Below, one piece after another: positions 1-13,251 of a stretch of DNA of 64,000 nt; positions within the stretch are counted from its first letter, which is position 1, and each line of letters begins with the position of its first letter. This DNA is from Zoroaster sp. YZ-2022 (Eukaryota; Echinodermata; Asteroidea; Forcipulatida; Zoroasteridae), in NCBI GenBank assembly GCA_029582265.1, contig CM055822.1, positions 6,999,200 through 7,063,199 of the forward strand. The letters run 5' to 3'. The notes beneath the pieces are model-generated. The model worked only from the letters and a program-made list of their open reading frames with translations. It searched no databases and was not told the DNA's origin. Both the position numbers and the translations under genes were made by a program.

Positions 1-1941
1 AACAAAGAGGCTACTTCAATATAGAGGTTGTCTTAACAAAGAGGCTACTTCAATATAGAGGTTGTCTTAACAAAGAGGCTACTTCTATATAGAGGTTGTC
101 TTAATAAAGAGGCTACTTCTATATAGAGGTTGTCTTAATAAAGAGGCTACTTCAATATAGAGGTTGTCTTAATAAAGAGGCTACTTCAATATAGAGGTTG
201 TCTTAATAAAGAGGTTACTTCAATATAGAGGTTGTCTTAATGAAGAGGCTACTTCAATATACAATATAGAGGTTGTCTTAATAAAGAGGTTACTTCAATA
301 TAGAGGTTGTCTTAACAAAGAGGCTACTTCAATATACAATATAGAGGTTGTCTTTAAAACAAAGAGGCTACTTCAATATACAATATAGAGGTTGTCTTAA
401 CAAAGAGGCTACTTCAATATACAATATAGAGGTTGTCTTAATAAAGAGGTTACTTCAATATAGAGGTTGTCTTAACAAAGAGGCTACTTCAATATACAAT
501 ATAGAGGTTGTCTTTAAAACAAAGAGGCTACTTCAATATACAATATAGAGGTTGTCTTAATAAAGAGGTTACTTCAATATAGAGGTTGTCTTAATAAAGA
601 GGTTACTTCAATATAGAGGTTGTCTTAAATATAGAGGTTGTCTTAACAAAGAGGCTACTTCAATATAGAGGTTGTCTTAACAAAGAGGTTACTTCAATAT
701 AGAGGTTGTCTTAACAAAGAGGCTACTTCAATATAGAGGTTGTCTTAACAAAGAGGCTACTTCAATATACAATATAGAGGTTGTCTTAACAAAGAGGCTA
801 CTTCAATATACAATATAGAGGTTGTCTTAACAAAGAGGCTACTTCTATATAGATATTGTCTTAACAAAGAGGTTACTTCAGTATAGAGGTTGTCTTAACA
901 AAGAGGTTACTTCAATATAGAGGTTGTCTTAACAAAGAGGCTACTTCAATATAGAGGTTGTCTTAATAAAGAGGTTACTTCTATATAGAGGTTGTCTTAA
1001 CAAAGAGGCTACTTCAATATAGAGGTTGTCTTAATAAAGAGGCTACTTCTATATAGAGGTTGTCTTAATAAAGAGGCTACTTCAATATAGAGGTTGTCTT
1101 AATAAAGAGGCTACTTCAATATAGAGGTTGTCTTAATAAAGAGGTTACTTCAATATAGAGGTTGTCTTAATGAAGAGGCTACTTCAATATACGATATAGA
1201 GGTTGTCTTAACAAAGAGGCTACTTCAATATAGAGGTTGTCTTAATAAAGAGGTTACTTCAATATAGAGGTTGTCTTAATGAAGAGGCTACTTCAATATA
1301 CAATATAGAGGTTGTCTTAATAAAGAGGTTACTTCAATATAGAGGTTGTCTTAACAAAGAGGCTACTTCAATATACGATATAGAGGTTGTCTTAACAAAG
1401 AGGCTACTTCAATATACAATATAGAGGTTGTCTTAATAAAGAGGTTACTTCAATATAGAGGTTGTCTTAACAAAGAGGCTACTTCAATATACAATATAGA
1501 GGTTGTCTTAACAAAGAGGCTACTTCAATATACAATATAGAGGTTGTCTTTAAAACAAAGAGGCTACTTCAATATACAATATAGAGGTTGTCTTAATAAA
1601 GAGGTTACTTCAATATAGAGGTTGTCTTAATAAAGAGATTACTTCAATATAGAGGTTGTCTTAACAAAGAGGCTACTTCAATATAGAGGTTGTCTTAACA
1701 AAGAGGTTACTTCAATATAGAGGTTGTCTTAACAAAGAGGCTACTTCTATATAGAGGTTGTCTTAACAAAGAGGCTACTTCAATATAGAGGTCTTAACAA
1801 AGAGGCTACTTCAATATAGAGGTTGTCTTAACAAAGAGGCTACTTCTATATAGAGGTTGTCTTAATAAAGAGGTTACTTCAATATAGAGGTTGTCTTAAT
1901 AAAGAGGCTACTTCAATATAGAGGTTGTCTTAATAAAGAGG
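1..1941. repeat. 34-bp tandem array, about 55 units
   Basis: The unit is gaggctacttcaatatagag plus gttgtcttaacaaa. Common variants are taataaa for aacaaa, gaggtt for gaggct, and a 9-base insert atacaatat that makes longer units. The array runs off the left edge. A decayed unit persists to about 2010. Confidence 0.97.
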
Positions 1942-2009
1942 CAAATGTATGTAGATAATAAAGCTGCCCTAATAAATAGGTCGCCTCAATAAAGAGGCTA
2001 CCTTTATAC

Positions 2010-2322
2010 AGGGTGTGATTTGTCCGGATTTGTCCGGATTTTTATAAAATCGCTATGTTGTAATTCTCCGGATTTTAAAGATTTAAGCAATAAAGGAAAG
2101 CAAAGTAAATGCTCAGAACTATAGATTTCACCTCAGCACTGTTCACAACAGCAGCTGTTTACACCCCTGTTTATGTGGTCTGTATATGCATGTTCGTACA
2201 GATGTATACAGTGATATTGATATAGTTCTGTTGCCTGAATAACAAACATACATATCATTAATTGGTAATGGTGTAATGTTGATGATGGCGTAAGATTAAT
2301 GGTTTGAAATGTCCTCTCACAG
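2010..2322. other. intron sequence, nothing recognised
   Basis: There is a short duplication tttgtccggatt at 2019-2041. Otherwise this is A/T-rich intron leading to the PLCG acceptor at 2322. Confidence 0.5.
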
Positions 2323-2439
2323 AATGAATGGGTTCCCCATTACTTTGTGTTGACGGCAGAAAAACTTTTCTATTCTGAGCAAACTCAAAGTCTAAGCAAC
2401 CAAGATGACGATGATGACACTAGTAGTCAGTTGGACTTG
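2323..2439 (+). CDS. PLCG1: PLCG exon: end of split-PH first half
   Basis: This 39-codon exon has phase 0 at both ends, with acceptor ctctcacag and donor gtaagt. It encodes NEWVPHYFVLT, the last strands of the first half of the split PH domain, then an acidic run of five Asp that leads into the N-SH2 domain. The preceding exon is outside the window or hidden upstream of the 34-bp array; no PLC-X coding is visible in 1-2322. Confidence 0.9.
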
Positions 2440-2905
2440 GTAAGTAATTAGTGTGAAGATACTAAATGTTAGGTACTATATGTAAGAAATACTAATAATA
2501 TAACGTACAAAATGAATAAATATTGAAGTAGATAAAGTACTTAGTGATTCCGAGTTAGAATAGATTCTACCAGAATCGAGTACCCGTGATGGGCGATTAA
2601 GGCTTCTAAAGAACCAATAATATATATTCCTCCTTTCAGAAACTAAAATTAAGTCTTCTACAATCTTCAGATTAGCAAAATCTAGCTGCAGATTTGTATA
2701 AAAGAAAGGTTTTTTTTCACTAGATAGGGAGCCCTTTGTGTACTTTGTACAATGCCATGTCCTGCCATATGTCCTGTGCACAGTGCATGTCACAAAGATC
2801 CCAGAACACTTATCATGAAAGAGTAGGTAGTTTACCCCGGTATTTCTGATATCAGTCTCTGACTGAGGGAGAATAGTGATATTCGCTGATCGAGCTACCT
2901 AGGAT
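2440..2905. other. intron sequence, nothing recognised
   Basis: No repeat family or gene was recognised. A 105-codon minus-strand open frame (2476-2793) has no family resemblance and no exon signals. Confidence 0.5.
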
Positions 2906-3209
2906 CAGGGGTCGAAGTTAACTTAAATTTCATGGTAGCCCACAGGACTAATTATGTCAAAATTTTACTAGTCCTTCTCATTTTTTAGTAGTCCTGAAAA
3001 AAGGTGAATATAAATACAAGAAAAAGAAATGATCCGTGAGCTGGTGAGCAACATGTTCTTACTGAGATGTTACTGAATGTTTTTTGCGTATTTTTTATTT
3101 CATTTTTTTTTCACCAGCCCATCGGACTACCCAAACCCCAGCAGCTAGTTGTCCCGCTGCTAAAACCGCTAGCTTCGGACTAGTAGACTAGTGTTAAGTT
3201 AGACCCCTG
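2906..3209. mobile_element. hAT-like non-autonomous element
   Basis: The ends are caggggtcgaagttaactt and aagttagacccctg, an imperfect inverted repeat with the CAGGGGTC start typical of hAT elements. The 7 bases ctaggat lie directly outside each end (2899-2905 and 3210-3216), which is a clean target duplication. There is no coding capacity. Confidence 0.8.
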
Positions 3210-3232
3210 CTAGGATAAATAAGACATAAATA

Positions 3233-3502
3233 TACTACTCAAAACAATTTAGGGAACACCAGAATAATCTCAGTTATTAAAAGCAAGATCATTTATTTCA
3301 GATAAACACAATGTTTCACAGAATTGATAAGAAACAACTGCACAATGAAACAGATGATAAAGGATGCATGTAGTGATTACACATTTCATGACATGACTAC
3401 TGAAAGAGAGAGGGGGTTGCAAATGAAAATCCCGGTTCATGGAACATTTCAAACCTATTTGATGTTAAAAATCCGGTGTTCCCTAAATTGTTTTGAGTAG
3501 TA
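3233..3502. mobile_element. TA-flanked inverted-repeat element, copy 1
   Basis: It ends in tactactcaaaacaatttag and its complement ctaaattgttttgagtagta, inside TA dinucleotides. This pattern fits Tc1/mariner-type MITEs. The second copy at 9851 is nearly identical and in the same orientation. Confidence 0.85.
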
Positions 3503-3560
3503 TAAAATAGAAAATAAAAAAATGCAAATAAAATATTGATTGATTGTACTAAACTTCTAA

Positions 3561-3770
<210 letters not shown>

Positions 3771-3822
3771 TAAGGAATTCCCTGCATGTTGGGCATCAAT
3801 TAATCCTCTTCCTCTCAGTACA

Positions 3823-4383
3823 AACTAGACAACTGGACAAAACTAGACAACTGGACAAAACTAGACAACTGGACAAAACTAGACAACTGGACAAAACTAG
3901 ACAACTGGACAAAACTAGACAACTGGACAAAACTAGACAACTGGACAAAACTAGACAACTGGACAAAACTAGACAACTGGACAAAACTAGACAACTGTCA
4001 AAACTAGACAACTGGACAAAACTAGACAACTGGACAAAACTAGACAACTGGACAAAACTAGACAACTGTCAAAACTAGACAACTGGACAAAACTAGACAA
4101 CTGGACAAAACTAGACAACTGGACAAAACTAGACAACTGTCAAAACTAGACAACTGTCAAAACTAGACAACTGTCAAAACTAGACAACTGGACAAAACTA
4201 GACAACTGGACAAAACTAGACAACTGTCAAAACTAGACAACTGTCAAAACTAGACAACTGGACAAAACTAGACAACTGGACAAAACTAGACAACTGTCAA
4301 AACTAGACAACTGTCAAAACTAGACAACTGTCAAAACTAGACAACTGTCAAAACTAGACAACTGGACAAAACTAGACAACTGT
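3823..4383. repeat. 17/18-bp tandem array
   Basis: The units are caaaactagacaactgga (18) and caaaactagacaactgt (17), about 31 copies. The last unit runs directly into the 88-bp array, and both share gacaactg. Confidence 0.95.
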
Positions 4384-7300
4384 CTATTTATGAATGGTGG
4401 ATTAGCTGTGTAGATAAAGGTACCATGTACGGTTTAGACGCATTCACCACACAGTACCATTTGACAACTGTCTGTCTGTGAATGGTGGATAAGCTGTGTA
4501 GATAACGGTACCATGTTCAGTTTAGATGCATTCACCACACAGTACCATTTGACAACTGTCTGTTTATGAATGGTGGATTAGCTGTGTAGATAACAGTACC
4601 ATGTACAGTTTAGATGCATTCACCACACAGTACCATTTGACAACTGTCTGTTTATGAATGGTGGATAAGCTGTGTAGATAACGGTACCATGTACAGTTTA
4701 GATGCATTCACCACACAGTACCATTTGACAACTGTCTATTTATGAATGGTGGATGAGCTGTGTAGATAACAGTACCATGTACAGTTTAGACGCATTCACC
4801 ACACAGTACCATTTGACAACTGTCTATTTATGAATGGTGGATTAGCTGTGTAGATAACAGTACTGTGTACAGTTCAGATGCATTCACCACACAGTACCAT
4901 TTGACAACTGTCTGTTGATGAATGGTGGATAAGCTGTGTTGATAACAGTACCATGTACAGTTTAGATGCATTCACCACACAGTACCATTTGACAACTGTC
5001 TGTTTATGAATGGTGGATAAGCTGTGTAGATAACGGTACCATGTACAGTTTAGATGCATTCACCACACAGTACCATTTGACAACTGTCTGTTTATGAATG
5101 GTGGATAAGCTGTGTAGATAACGGTACCATGTACAGTTTAGACGCATTCACCACACAGTACCATTTGACAACTGTCTGTCTATGAATGGTGGATAAGCTG
5201 TGTAGATAACAGTACCATGTCCAGTTTAGACGCATTCACCACACAGTACCATTTGACAACTGTCTATTTATGAATGGTGGATAAGCTGTGTAGATAACAG
5301 TACCATGTACAGTTTAGATGCATTCACCACACAGTACCATTTGACAACTGTCTATTTATGAATGGTGGATAAGCTGTGTAAATAACAGTACCATGTCCAG
5401 TTTAGACGCATTCACCACACAGTACCATTTGACAACTGTCTGTTTATGAATGGTGGATTAGCTGTGCAGATAACGGTACCATGTACAGTTTAGATGCATT
5501 CACCACACAGTACCATTTGACAACTGTCTGTTTATGAATGGTGGATTAGCTGTGCAGATAATGGTACCATGTACAGTTTAAATGCATTCACCACAAAGTG
5601 CCATTTGACAGCTGTCTGTTTATGAATGGTGGATAAGCTGTGCAGATAATAGTACCATGTACAGTTTAGATGCATTCAACACACAGTACCATTTGACAAC
5701 TGTCTGTTTATGAATGGTGGATTAGCTGTGTAGATAACAGTACCATGTACAGTTTAGATGCATTCACCACACAGTACCATTTGACAACTGTCTGTTTATG
5801 AATGGTGGATAAGCTGTGTAGATAACAGTACCGTGTACAGTTTAGACGCATTCACCACACAGTACCATTTGACAACTGTCTATTTATGAATGGTGGATTA
5901 ATTGTGTAGATAACAGTACCATGTACAGTTTAGACGCATTCACCACACAGTACCATTTGACAACTGTCTGTTTATGAATGGTGGAAGCTGTGTAGATAAC
6001 AGTACCATGTACAGTTTAGATGCATTCACCACACAGTACCATTTGACAACTGTCTGTCTATGAATGGTGGATAAGCTGTGTAGATAACGGTACCGTGTAC
6101 AGTTTAGATGCATTCACCACACAGTACCATTTGACAACTGTCTGTTTATGAATGGTGGATTAGCTGTGTAGATAACAGTACCATGTACAGTTTAGATGCA
6201 TTCACCACACAGTACCATTTGACAACTGTCTGTCTATGAATGGTGGATAAGCTGTGTAGATAACGGTACCATGTACAGTTTAGATGCATTCACCACACAG
6301 TACCATTTGACAACTGTCTGTTTATGAATGGTGGATTAGCTGTGTAGATAATAGTACCATGTACAGTTTAGATGCATTCACCACACAGTACCATTTGACA
6401 ACTGTCTGTTTATGAATGGTGGATAAGCTGTGCAGATAACGGTACCACGTACAGTTTAGATGCATTCACCACACAGTACCATTTGACAACTGTCTGTTTA
6501 TGAATGGTGGATTAGCTGTGTAGATAACAGTACCGTGTACAGTTTAGACGCATTCACCACACAGTACCATTTGACAACTGTCTTTATGAATGGTGGATAA
6601 TCTGTTTAGATAACAGTACCATATACAGTTTAGATGCATTCACCACACAGTACCATTTGACAACTGTCTGTTTATGAATGGTGGATTAGCTGTGTAGATA
6701 ACAGTACCGTGTACAGTTTAGACGCATTCACCACACAGTACCATTTGACAACTGTCTGTTTATGAATGGTGGATTAGCTGTGTAGATAACAGTACCGTGT
6801 ACAGTTTAGATGCATTCACCACACAGTACCATTTGACAACTGTCTGTTTATGAATGGTGGATTAGCTGTGTAGATAACAGTACCGTGTACAGTTTAGATG
6901 CATTCACCACACAGTACCATTTGACAACTGTCTGTTTATGAATGGTGGATTAGCTGTGTAGATAACAGTACCATGTACAGTTTAGATGCATTCACCACAC
7001 AGTACCATTTGACAACTGTCTGTTTATGAATGGTGGATTAGCTGTGTAGATAATAGTACCATGTACAGTTTAGATGCATTCACCACACAGTACCATTTGA
7101 CAACTGTCTGTTTATGAATGGTGGATAAGCTGTGCAGATAACGGTACCATGTACAGTTTAGATGCATTCACCACACAGTACCATTTGACAACTGTCTGTT
7201 TATGAATGGTGGATAAGCTGTGTAGATAACTGCCATGTACAATTTAGATGCATTCACCACACAGTACCATTTGACAACTGTCTGTTTATGAATGGTGGAT

Positions 7301-9795
7301 TAGCTGTGTAGATAACAGTACCATGTACAGTTTAGATGCATTCACCACACAGTACCATTTGACAACTGTCTGTTTATGAATGGTGGATTAGCTGTGTAGA
7401 TAACAGTACCATGTACAGTTTAGATGCATTCACCACACAGTACCATTTGGCAACTGTCTGTTTATGAATGTACAGTTTAGATGCATTCACCACACAGTAC
7501 CATTTGACAACTGTCTGTTTATGAATGGTGGATAAGCTGTGTAGATAACAGTACCATGTACAGTTTAGATGCATTCACCACACAGTACCATTTGACAACT
7601 GTCTGTTTATGAATGGTGGATAAGCTGTGTAGATAACAGTACCGTGTACAGTTTAGATGCATTCACCACACAGTACCATTTGACAACTGTCTGTTTATGA
7701 ATGGTGGATTAGCTGTGTAGATAACAGTACCGTGTACAGTTTAGATGCATTCACCACACAGTACCATTTGACAACTGTCTGTTTATGAATGGTGGATTAG
7801 CTGTGTAGATAACAGTACCGTGTACAGTTTAGATGCATTCACCACACAGTACCATTTGGCAACTGTCTGTTTATGAATGGTGGATTAGCTGTGTAGATAA
7901 CAGTACCGTGTACAGTTTAGATGCATTCACCACACAGTACCATTTGACAACTGTCTGTTTATGAATGGTGAATTAGCTGTGTAGATAACCGTACCATGTA
8001 CAGTTTAGATGCATTCACCACACAGTACCATTTGACAACTGTCTGTCTATGAATGATGGATTAGCTGTGTAGATAACAGTACCGTGTACAGTTTAGATGC
8101 ATTCACCACACAGGACCATTTGACAACTGTCTGTTTATGAATGATGGATTAGCTGTGCAGATAACGGTACCATGTACAGTTTAGATGCATTCACCACACA
8201 GTACCATTTGACAACTGTCTGTTTATGAATGGTGGATTAGCTGTGCAGATAACGGTACCATGTACAGTTTAGATGCATTCACCACACAGTACCATTTGAC
8301 AACTGTCTGTTTATGAATGGTGGATTAGCTGTGCAGATAACGGTACCATGTACAGTTTAGATGCATTCACCACACAGTACCATTTGACAACTGTCTGTTT
8401 ATGAATGGTGGATAAGCTGTGTAGATAACGGTACCATGTACAGTTTAGATGCATTCACCACACAGTACCATTTGACAGCTGTCTGTTTATGAATGGTGGA
8501 TAAGCTGTGTAGATAACGGTACCATGTACAGTTTAGATGCATTCACCACACAGTACCATTTGACAACTGTCTGTTTATGAATGGTGGATAAGCTGTGTAG
8601 ATAACAGTACCATGTACAGTTTAGATGCATTCACCACACAGTACCATTTGACAACTGTCTGTTTATGAATGGTGGATAAGCTGTGTAGATAACAGTACCA
8701 TGTACAGTTTAGATGCATTCACCACACAGTACCATTTGACAGCTGTCTGTTTATGAATGGTGGATAAGCTGTGTAGATAACGGTACCATGTACAGTTTAG
8801 ATGCATTCACCACACAGTACCATTTGACAACTGTCTGTCTATGAATGGTGGATAAGCTGTGTAGATAACGGTACCATGTACAATTTAGATGCATTCACCA
8901 CGCAGTACCATTTGACAACTGTCTGTTTCTGAATGGTGGATAAGCTGTGTAGATAACTGCCATGTACGATTTAGATGCATTCACCACACAGTACCATTTG
9001 ACATCTGTCTGTTTATGAATGGTGGATTAGCTGTGTAGATAATAGTACCATGTACAGTTTAGATGCATTCACCACACAGTACCATTTGACAACTGTCTGT
9101 TTATGAATGGTGGATTAGCTGTGTAGATAACGGTACCATGTACAGTTTAGACGCATTCACCACACAGTACCATTTGACAACTGTCTGTTTATGAATGGTG
9201 GATTAGCTGTGCAGATAACGGTACCATGTACAGTTTAGATGCATTCACCACACAGTACCATTTGACAACTGTCTGTTTGTGAATGGTGGATAAGCTGTGC
9301 AGATAACGGTACCATGTACAGTTTAGATGCATTCACCACAAAGTGCCATTTGACAGCTGTCTGTTTGTGAATGGTGGATAAGCTGTGCAGATAACGGTAC
9401 CATGTACAGTTTAGACGCATTCAACACACAGTACCATTTGACAACTGTCTGTCTATGAATGGTGGATAAGCTGTGTAGATAACGGTACCATGTACAGTTT
9501 AGACGCATTCACCACACAGTACCATTTGACAACTGTCTGTTTATGAATGGTGGATAAGCTGTGTAGATAACGGTACCATGTACAGTTTAGATGCATTCAC
9601 CACACAGTACCATTTGACAACTGTCTGTTTATGAATGGTGGATAAGCTGTGTAGATAACGGTACCATGTACAGTTTAGATGCATTCACCACACAGTACCA
9701 TTCGACAGCTGTCTGTTTATGAATGGTGGATAAGCTGTGTAGATAACGGTACCATGTACAGTTTAGATGCATTCACCACACAGTACCATTCGGCA
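4384..9795. repeat. 88-bp satellite array, about 61 units
   Basis: The unit starts acaactgtctgtttatgaat, then ggtggattagctgtgtagat, and ends accacacagtaccatttg. Variation is mostly single-base (agtacc/ggtacc, gatgca/gacgca). A short unit lies near 7450. The 88-base period is not a multiple of 3, so open frames here are short. Confidence 0.97.
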
Positions 9796-9850
9796 AGCAT
9801 TATACACACACTGGCATTAGTACCTTTATCATTCAAAACTATTTTATATA

Positions 9851-10117
9851 TACTACTCAAAACAATTTAGGGAACACCGGAATAATCTCAGTTAAAGCAA
9901 GATCATTTATTTCAGATAAACACAATGTTTCACAGAATTGATGAGAAACAACTGCACAATGAAACAGATGATAAAGGATGCATGTAGTGATTACACATTT
10001 CATGACATGACTACTGAAAGAGAGAGGGGGGTTGCAAATGAAAATCCTGGTTCATGGAACATTTCAAACCTATTTGATGTTAAAAATCCGGTGTTCCCTA
10101 AATTGTTTTGAGGAGTA
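9851..10117. mobile_element. TA-flanked inverted-repeat element, copy 2
   Basis: Same family, orientation and ends as the 3233 copy, with a few substitutions and a 3-base deletion. It sits directly after the 88-bp array. Confidence 0.85.
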
Positions 10118-10324
10118 TATATTGAATGATAAATCAACAGGAGGATAATCAATAATGTATTTCACATCATGTTTCCTCATTTTATTTTCCTAAAAAACGT
10201 GTTGAGATCCCATGGAAACTTAAATACAATGCCATGACAATAAGCATGTAATGTACTAAGCATGTACTAAGCATGTACTAAACATTGTCCACTGTATGTG
10301 AAAGCAGAAGTTTGTGCCTACATG
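10118..10324. other. short spacer with catgtactaag microrepeat
   Basis: There are three copies of a 12-base unit around catgtactaag at 10243-10282. Nothing else was recognised. Confidence 0.5.
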
Positions 10325-10569
10325 TACATGAAGTGTGCCAGTCATGTGCTATGATAGTCCACGACAAGAACAATGGATTTGGGTCATCCATGACGTATTG
10401 TTCCACAGACTGATGTGCAAGGACTCAAAAAAAAAAAGAGCAGCGCAGTCTGGGAGACTTACCCAACGTGTGAGAGAACTATCTCGCGCGCGCACTTTGG
10501 CGTTTGTGCATTCTCCCCACTGCCGATGTTTCACCTGCATCTAGTTTAAGATTCTAGTTCTCTAGGAAC

Positions 10570-11651
10570 TACCGTAATTTCCGGAATATAAGCCGCGGCT
10601 TATACGTTGATTTTGACACGGTAAAAGTTGCCTGCGGCTTATACGCGGTGCGGCTTATACGCCGAGGTATGAATCTTGAAGAACAAAACACAATGCACAA
10701 TTAAGCAAAAATCGTTGGTAAACAGACAGAAACAGAAACCTAAAAACCTTTATTGTTCGTAGCGAAAATGGTCTGGTCATTGTCAGTTTTAGTGAGCGGA
10801 CCTCGATACACACAGATTTATTCAAAACTTCTGAAAAAACTGTTGCAACGTTTAGCGCCAGCGACATCAGAATCCACGACGTAGATCGTAGTCTAGTCTA
10901 TGCATGCCATGCGTGTACCAGAGAGCCAATGGGAAAATTCGTTATATCGTAGTCTATGGAAGGAGCCAATAGGAAAATTCGTTACGTGTGGCAGGCGATG
11001 AGTAATCGTTTCGTTGGTTGCCGTTGTAGTGATTACATTTACGTTGTGCAGAAAGCAGGCAACCAGCGGGACTACGTTCGACAAGTGCCGTAAATAGTGA
11101 TACGGGAACGGAACAGCAAAATAAAAATGTCGCAGAAAGCTGCGGTGCAGAAATTTCGAGATAAATACTCAGAAAGCTACCCAGTTATTGCTGCCTCCAA
11201 ACTTGGGGAACTTCACGCATTTTGTAAAATATGCAGCACGGATTTCTGCATTAGCCATGGTGGCCTTAACGATGTCAAGAAACACGTGGAGTCGAAGAAA
11301 CATCGATCCCACAAGCAGTGCCGGCGTTGATTCCTGTACATGCACATGTATTTCGGACATGCGTAAAATGTGCTAAACTTTACTATTAATTAGTATTAGT
11401 ATTACGAATTTTCACTTGTCAAGGTTGGCAGGTATGCTATTGTGTCTCTTTCAATACATTTTGACTCGAACGCAACACAATGACCCCCAAGTTTGTGGCG
11501 ATGTACCGACAGTGAGTGGCGTCCGGCGGCCCTCTGTGTGTGCGGCTTATACGCGGTGCGGCTTATATGTTGACGCGTGAATCTTGTTTTGGTGATTTTG
11601 GGGTAGTGCGGCTTATACACCGCGCGGCTTATATTCCGGAAATTACGGTAG
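10570..11651. mobile_element. nested TA-flanked element carrying a zinc-finger ORF
   Basis: Both ends read ccgtaatttccggaatataa with a subterminal gcggcttatacgc repeat, in inverted orientation, inside TA. The subterminal repeats occur several times on each side and may be transposase-binding sites. It carries one short zinc-finger ORF and no catalytic domain. Confidence 0.75.
11127..11330 (+). CDS. BED-like zinc-finger protein within the nested element
   Basis: This 67-codon frame starts at aaaaATGtcg. It holds CKICSTDFCI, then a HVESKKH pair, a CxxC...Hx5H arrangement like the BED-type DNA-binding fingers of transposase N-termini. It ends soon after in a basic stretch. It is either the remnant N-terminus of the parent transposase or a small DNA-binding protein of a non-autonomous element. 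An in-frame Met upstream at 11097 is also possible. Confidence 0.5.
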   Translation: MSQKAAVQKFRDKYSESYPVIAASKLGELHAFCKICSTDFCISHGGLNDVKKHVESKKHRSHKQCRR

Positions 11652-11796
11652 TTTTGCGTAGAAGCGCCTATCCCATGATGCCCTACGGCAGGCCGGGCAG
11701 GGGGAGCAAAACCCGTAACCAAGTTTGTTGTGCGTGCGCGCATTTGGAGTATAATGACGTGGTATGGATTATAATAGGCTGGCACACTTCATGTAG

Positions 11797-12667
11797 GTAA
11801 ATAGACTTGTGGAAAACCTAACTTACAAAAACACAAAGCATTGCGATCGGAGATTATCAATTGCGGTGTATAATAACATCTGCTTGGTAGCTATGGTTTA
11901 CTTATACATGTTGGATTCAATCAAATTAACTTGGAATCTGACATTTGCAATATTGATTAACAAGCGCCAAAAGCGAATACATCGAGCCACCATTTTGACT
12001 GCCATAAAACAAACTTCTCCCGAAGTGGGTCACATGATCGGTATGCAAATTAGGCTTATGAAGATTACCGAGGGATGTGTGAAACCGGTCTGCTCGTAAG
12101 CTTGACAGACTCCTGTTTAAAGAAAACTGAGTTAAAATGAGATATTTGTTTGTCATTTTGCTCCAGAAAAATTACATTTCTCATCCGTGAAAAAACCTTG
12201 GCATTGTGTTTTAAAAATAGTGCGTGGCCATGCTCGTATCGGCCATTTGCTGCTTCTACTGCATATTATTGACTAACTATTAATTGAAATAACTTGTTTA
12301 CCCTGTACCCTGTGCTTATTATTTTGACAAGCGAAACAAAAATGGCAATTATTTTAGTCATCTCAGCCATACACAAATGCAACCTGATGCTTTTTGTGAT
12401 TTAAAAAAAAATATTGTTTTGATTCTGGCTAACTCAAAATCTAAAAGTAACATTGTTTCTATGTGTATATTTATAAATCTGTTAAGCAGGAAATGTGCAG
12501 TGAAAGCTAAAGTCTTTCAATTTTGTTTGAAGACGTAGTTGTTGGTAACCCCAGAATAGTATATATCTGCAAATAAGCTCATTTATTTGGTGAGTGTTTG
12601 CCATGACCGTGTGATTCAAATGTAGCCAGTTGTAAGCCTGAAGTTGAATACATTGTAAGTTATTCAA
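11797..12667. other. intron sequence, nothing recognised
   Basis: An open frame of 96 codons at 11809-12099 (+) has no recognisable domain. The sequence is A/T-rich. Confidence 0.4.
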
Positions 12668-12815
12668 AGAATTTCATGGAACCAGTGCCTCTTCTTGCCC
12701 TGGTCTTAGCCTTGGTGCCCCTTAAAAACGTTCCCACAGACATTCTGATATTCTAATGGAAGTGCCCTTTTCTTTGGAAAAGTGGCCTGGCCCCTTTACA
12801 AGAATAAAAATCCTA
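12668..12815. repeat. interspersed repeat shared with 61745-61890
   Basis: The words ggtcttagccttggtgcccc, ttaaaaa-gttcc and the tail ggaaaagtggcctg recur in the same order near 61780. The family is not named. Confidence 0.55.
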
Positions 12816-12937
12816 GGGCTACAAATGTATTCTAGTAATGAGACGGTTACAAAAATGAACTCACCTATTCAAATTCACTGAAGTGTTTAATGCGTACGAA
12901 TGCAAGTATTCATATTGTATTTGAATCCATGTATTAA

Positions 12938-13247
12938 CCCTCCTACAATCAGTGCAGTTTATGAAACAACCCATTCAGGCCACTCCAATCCATTAGCTGT
13001 TGCCAGTGGCCTCCTATGGTTACCCTTCTGTGCACTGTCACACCACTGGGATTGCAGGGTAAAGTGGTCTCCCATTGATACATTGCAGGCCATACTAATA
13101 TGTTCAAATATTTACAGTGGCCTTGAGTGGCACACAGTTGATTTTGTAAGATTACTTGGAAAGGACAGCAGGCTTGTACATGTATGTACTGAAGGTTGCT
13201 CAAGAGCAGAACTTTGTGGATCGGAGTGGCCTCCATGTGTAGGAGGG
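12938..13247. mobile_element. TTAA element A (GGCCACT-word type)
   Basis: A 310-bp element with ends ccctccta and taggaggg, flanked by TTAA at 12934 and 13248. TTAA duplication with CCC/GGG ends is the piggyBac superfamily signature. Its interior repeats ggccact / agtggcc in both orientations. No coding capacity. Confidence 0.8.
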
Positions 13248-13251
13248 TTAA

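Larger units (their letters stand above)
10325..11796. mobile_element. outer inverted-repeat element, interrupted
   Basis: The left end ctacatgtacatgaagtgtg-ccag matches the complement of the right end ctggcacacttcatgtagg. A second TIR element (10570-11651) is nested inside. The left portion (10340-10480), read on the minus strand, matches 30930-31060, where the same element end has been amplified into the 63-bp array. Confidence 0.6.

Noticed and set aside
1942..2322. Upstream PLCG exon encoding the start of the first PH half
   Set aside because: None of the three frames shows the expected ILYLEDP-like strand; the exon must be upstream of the window.
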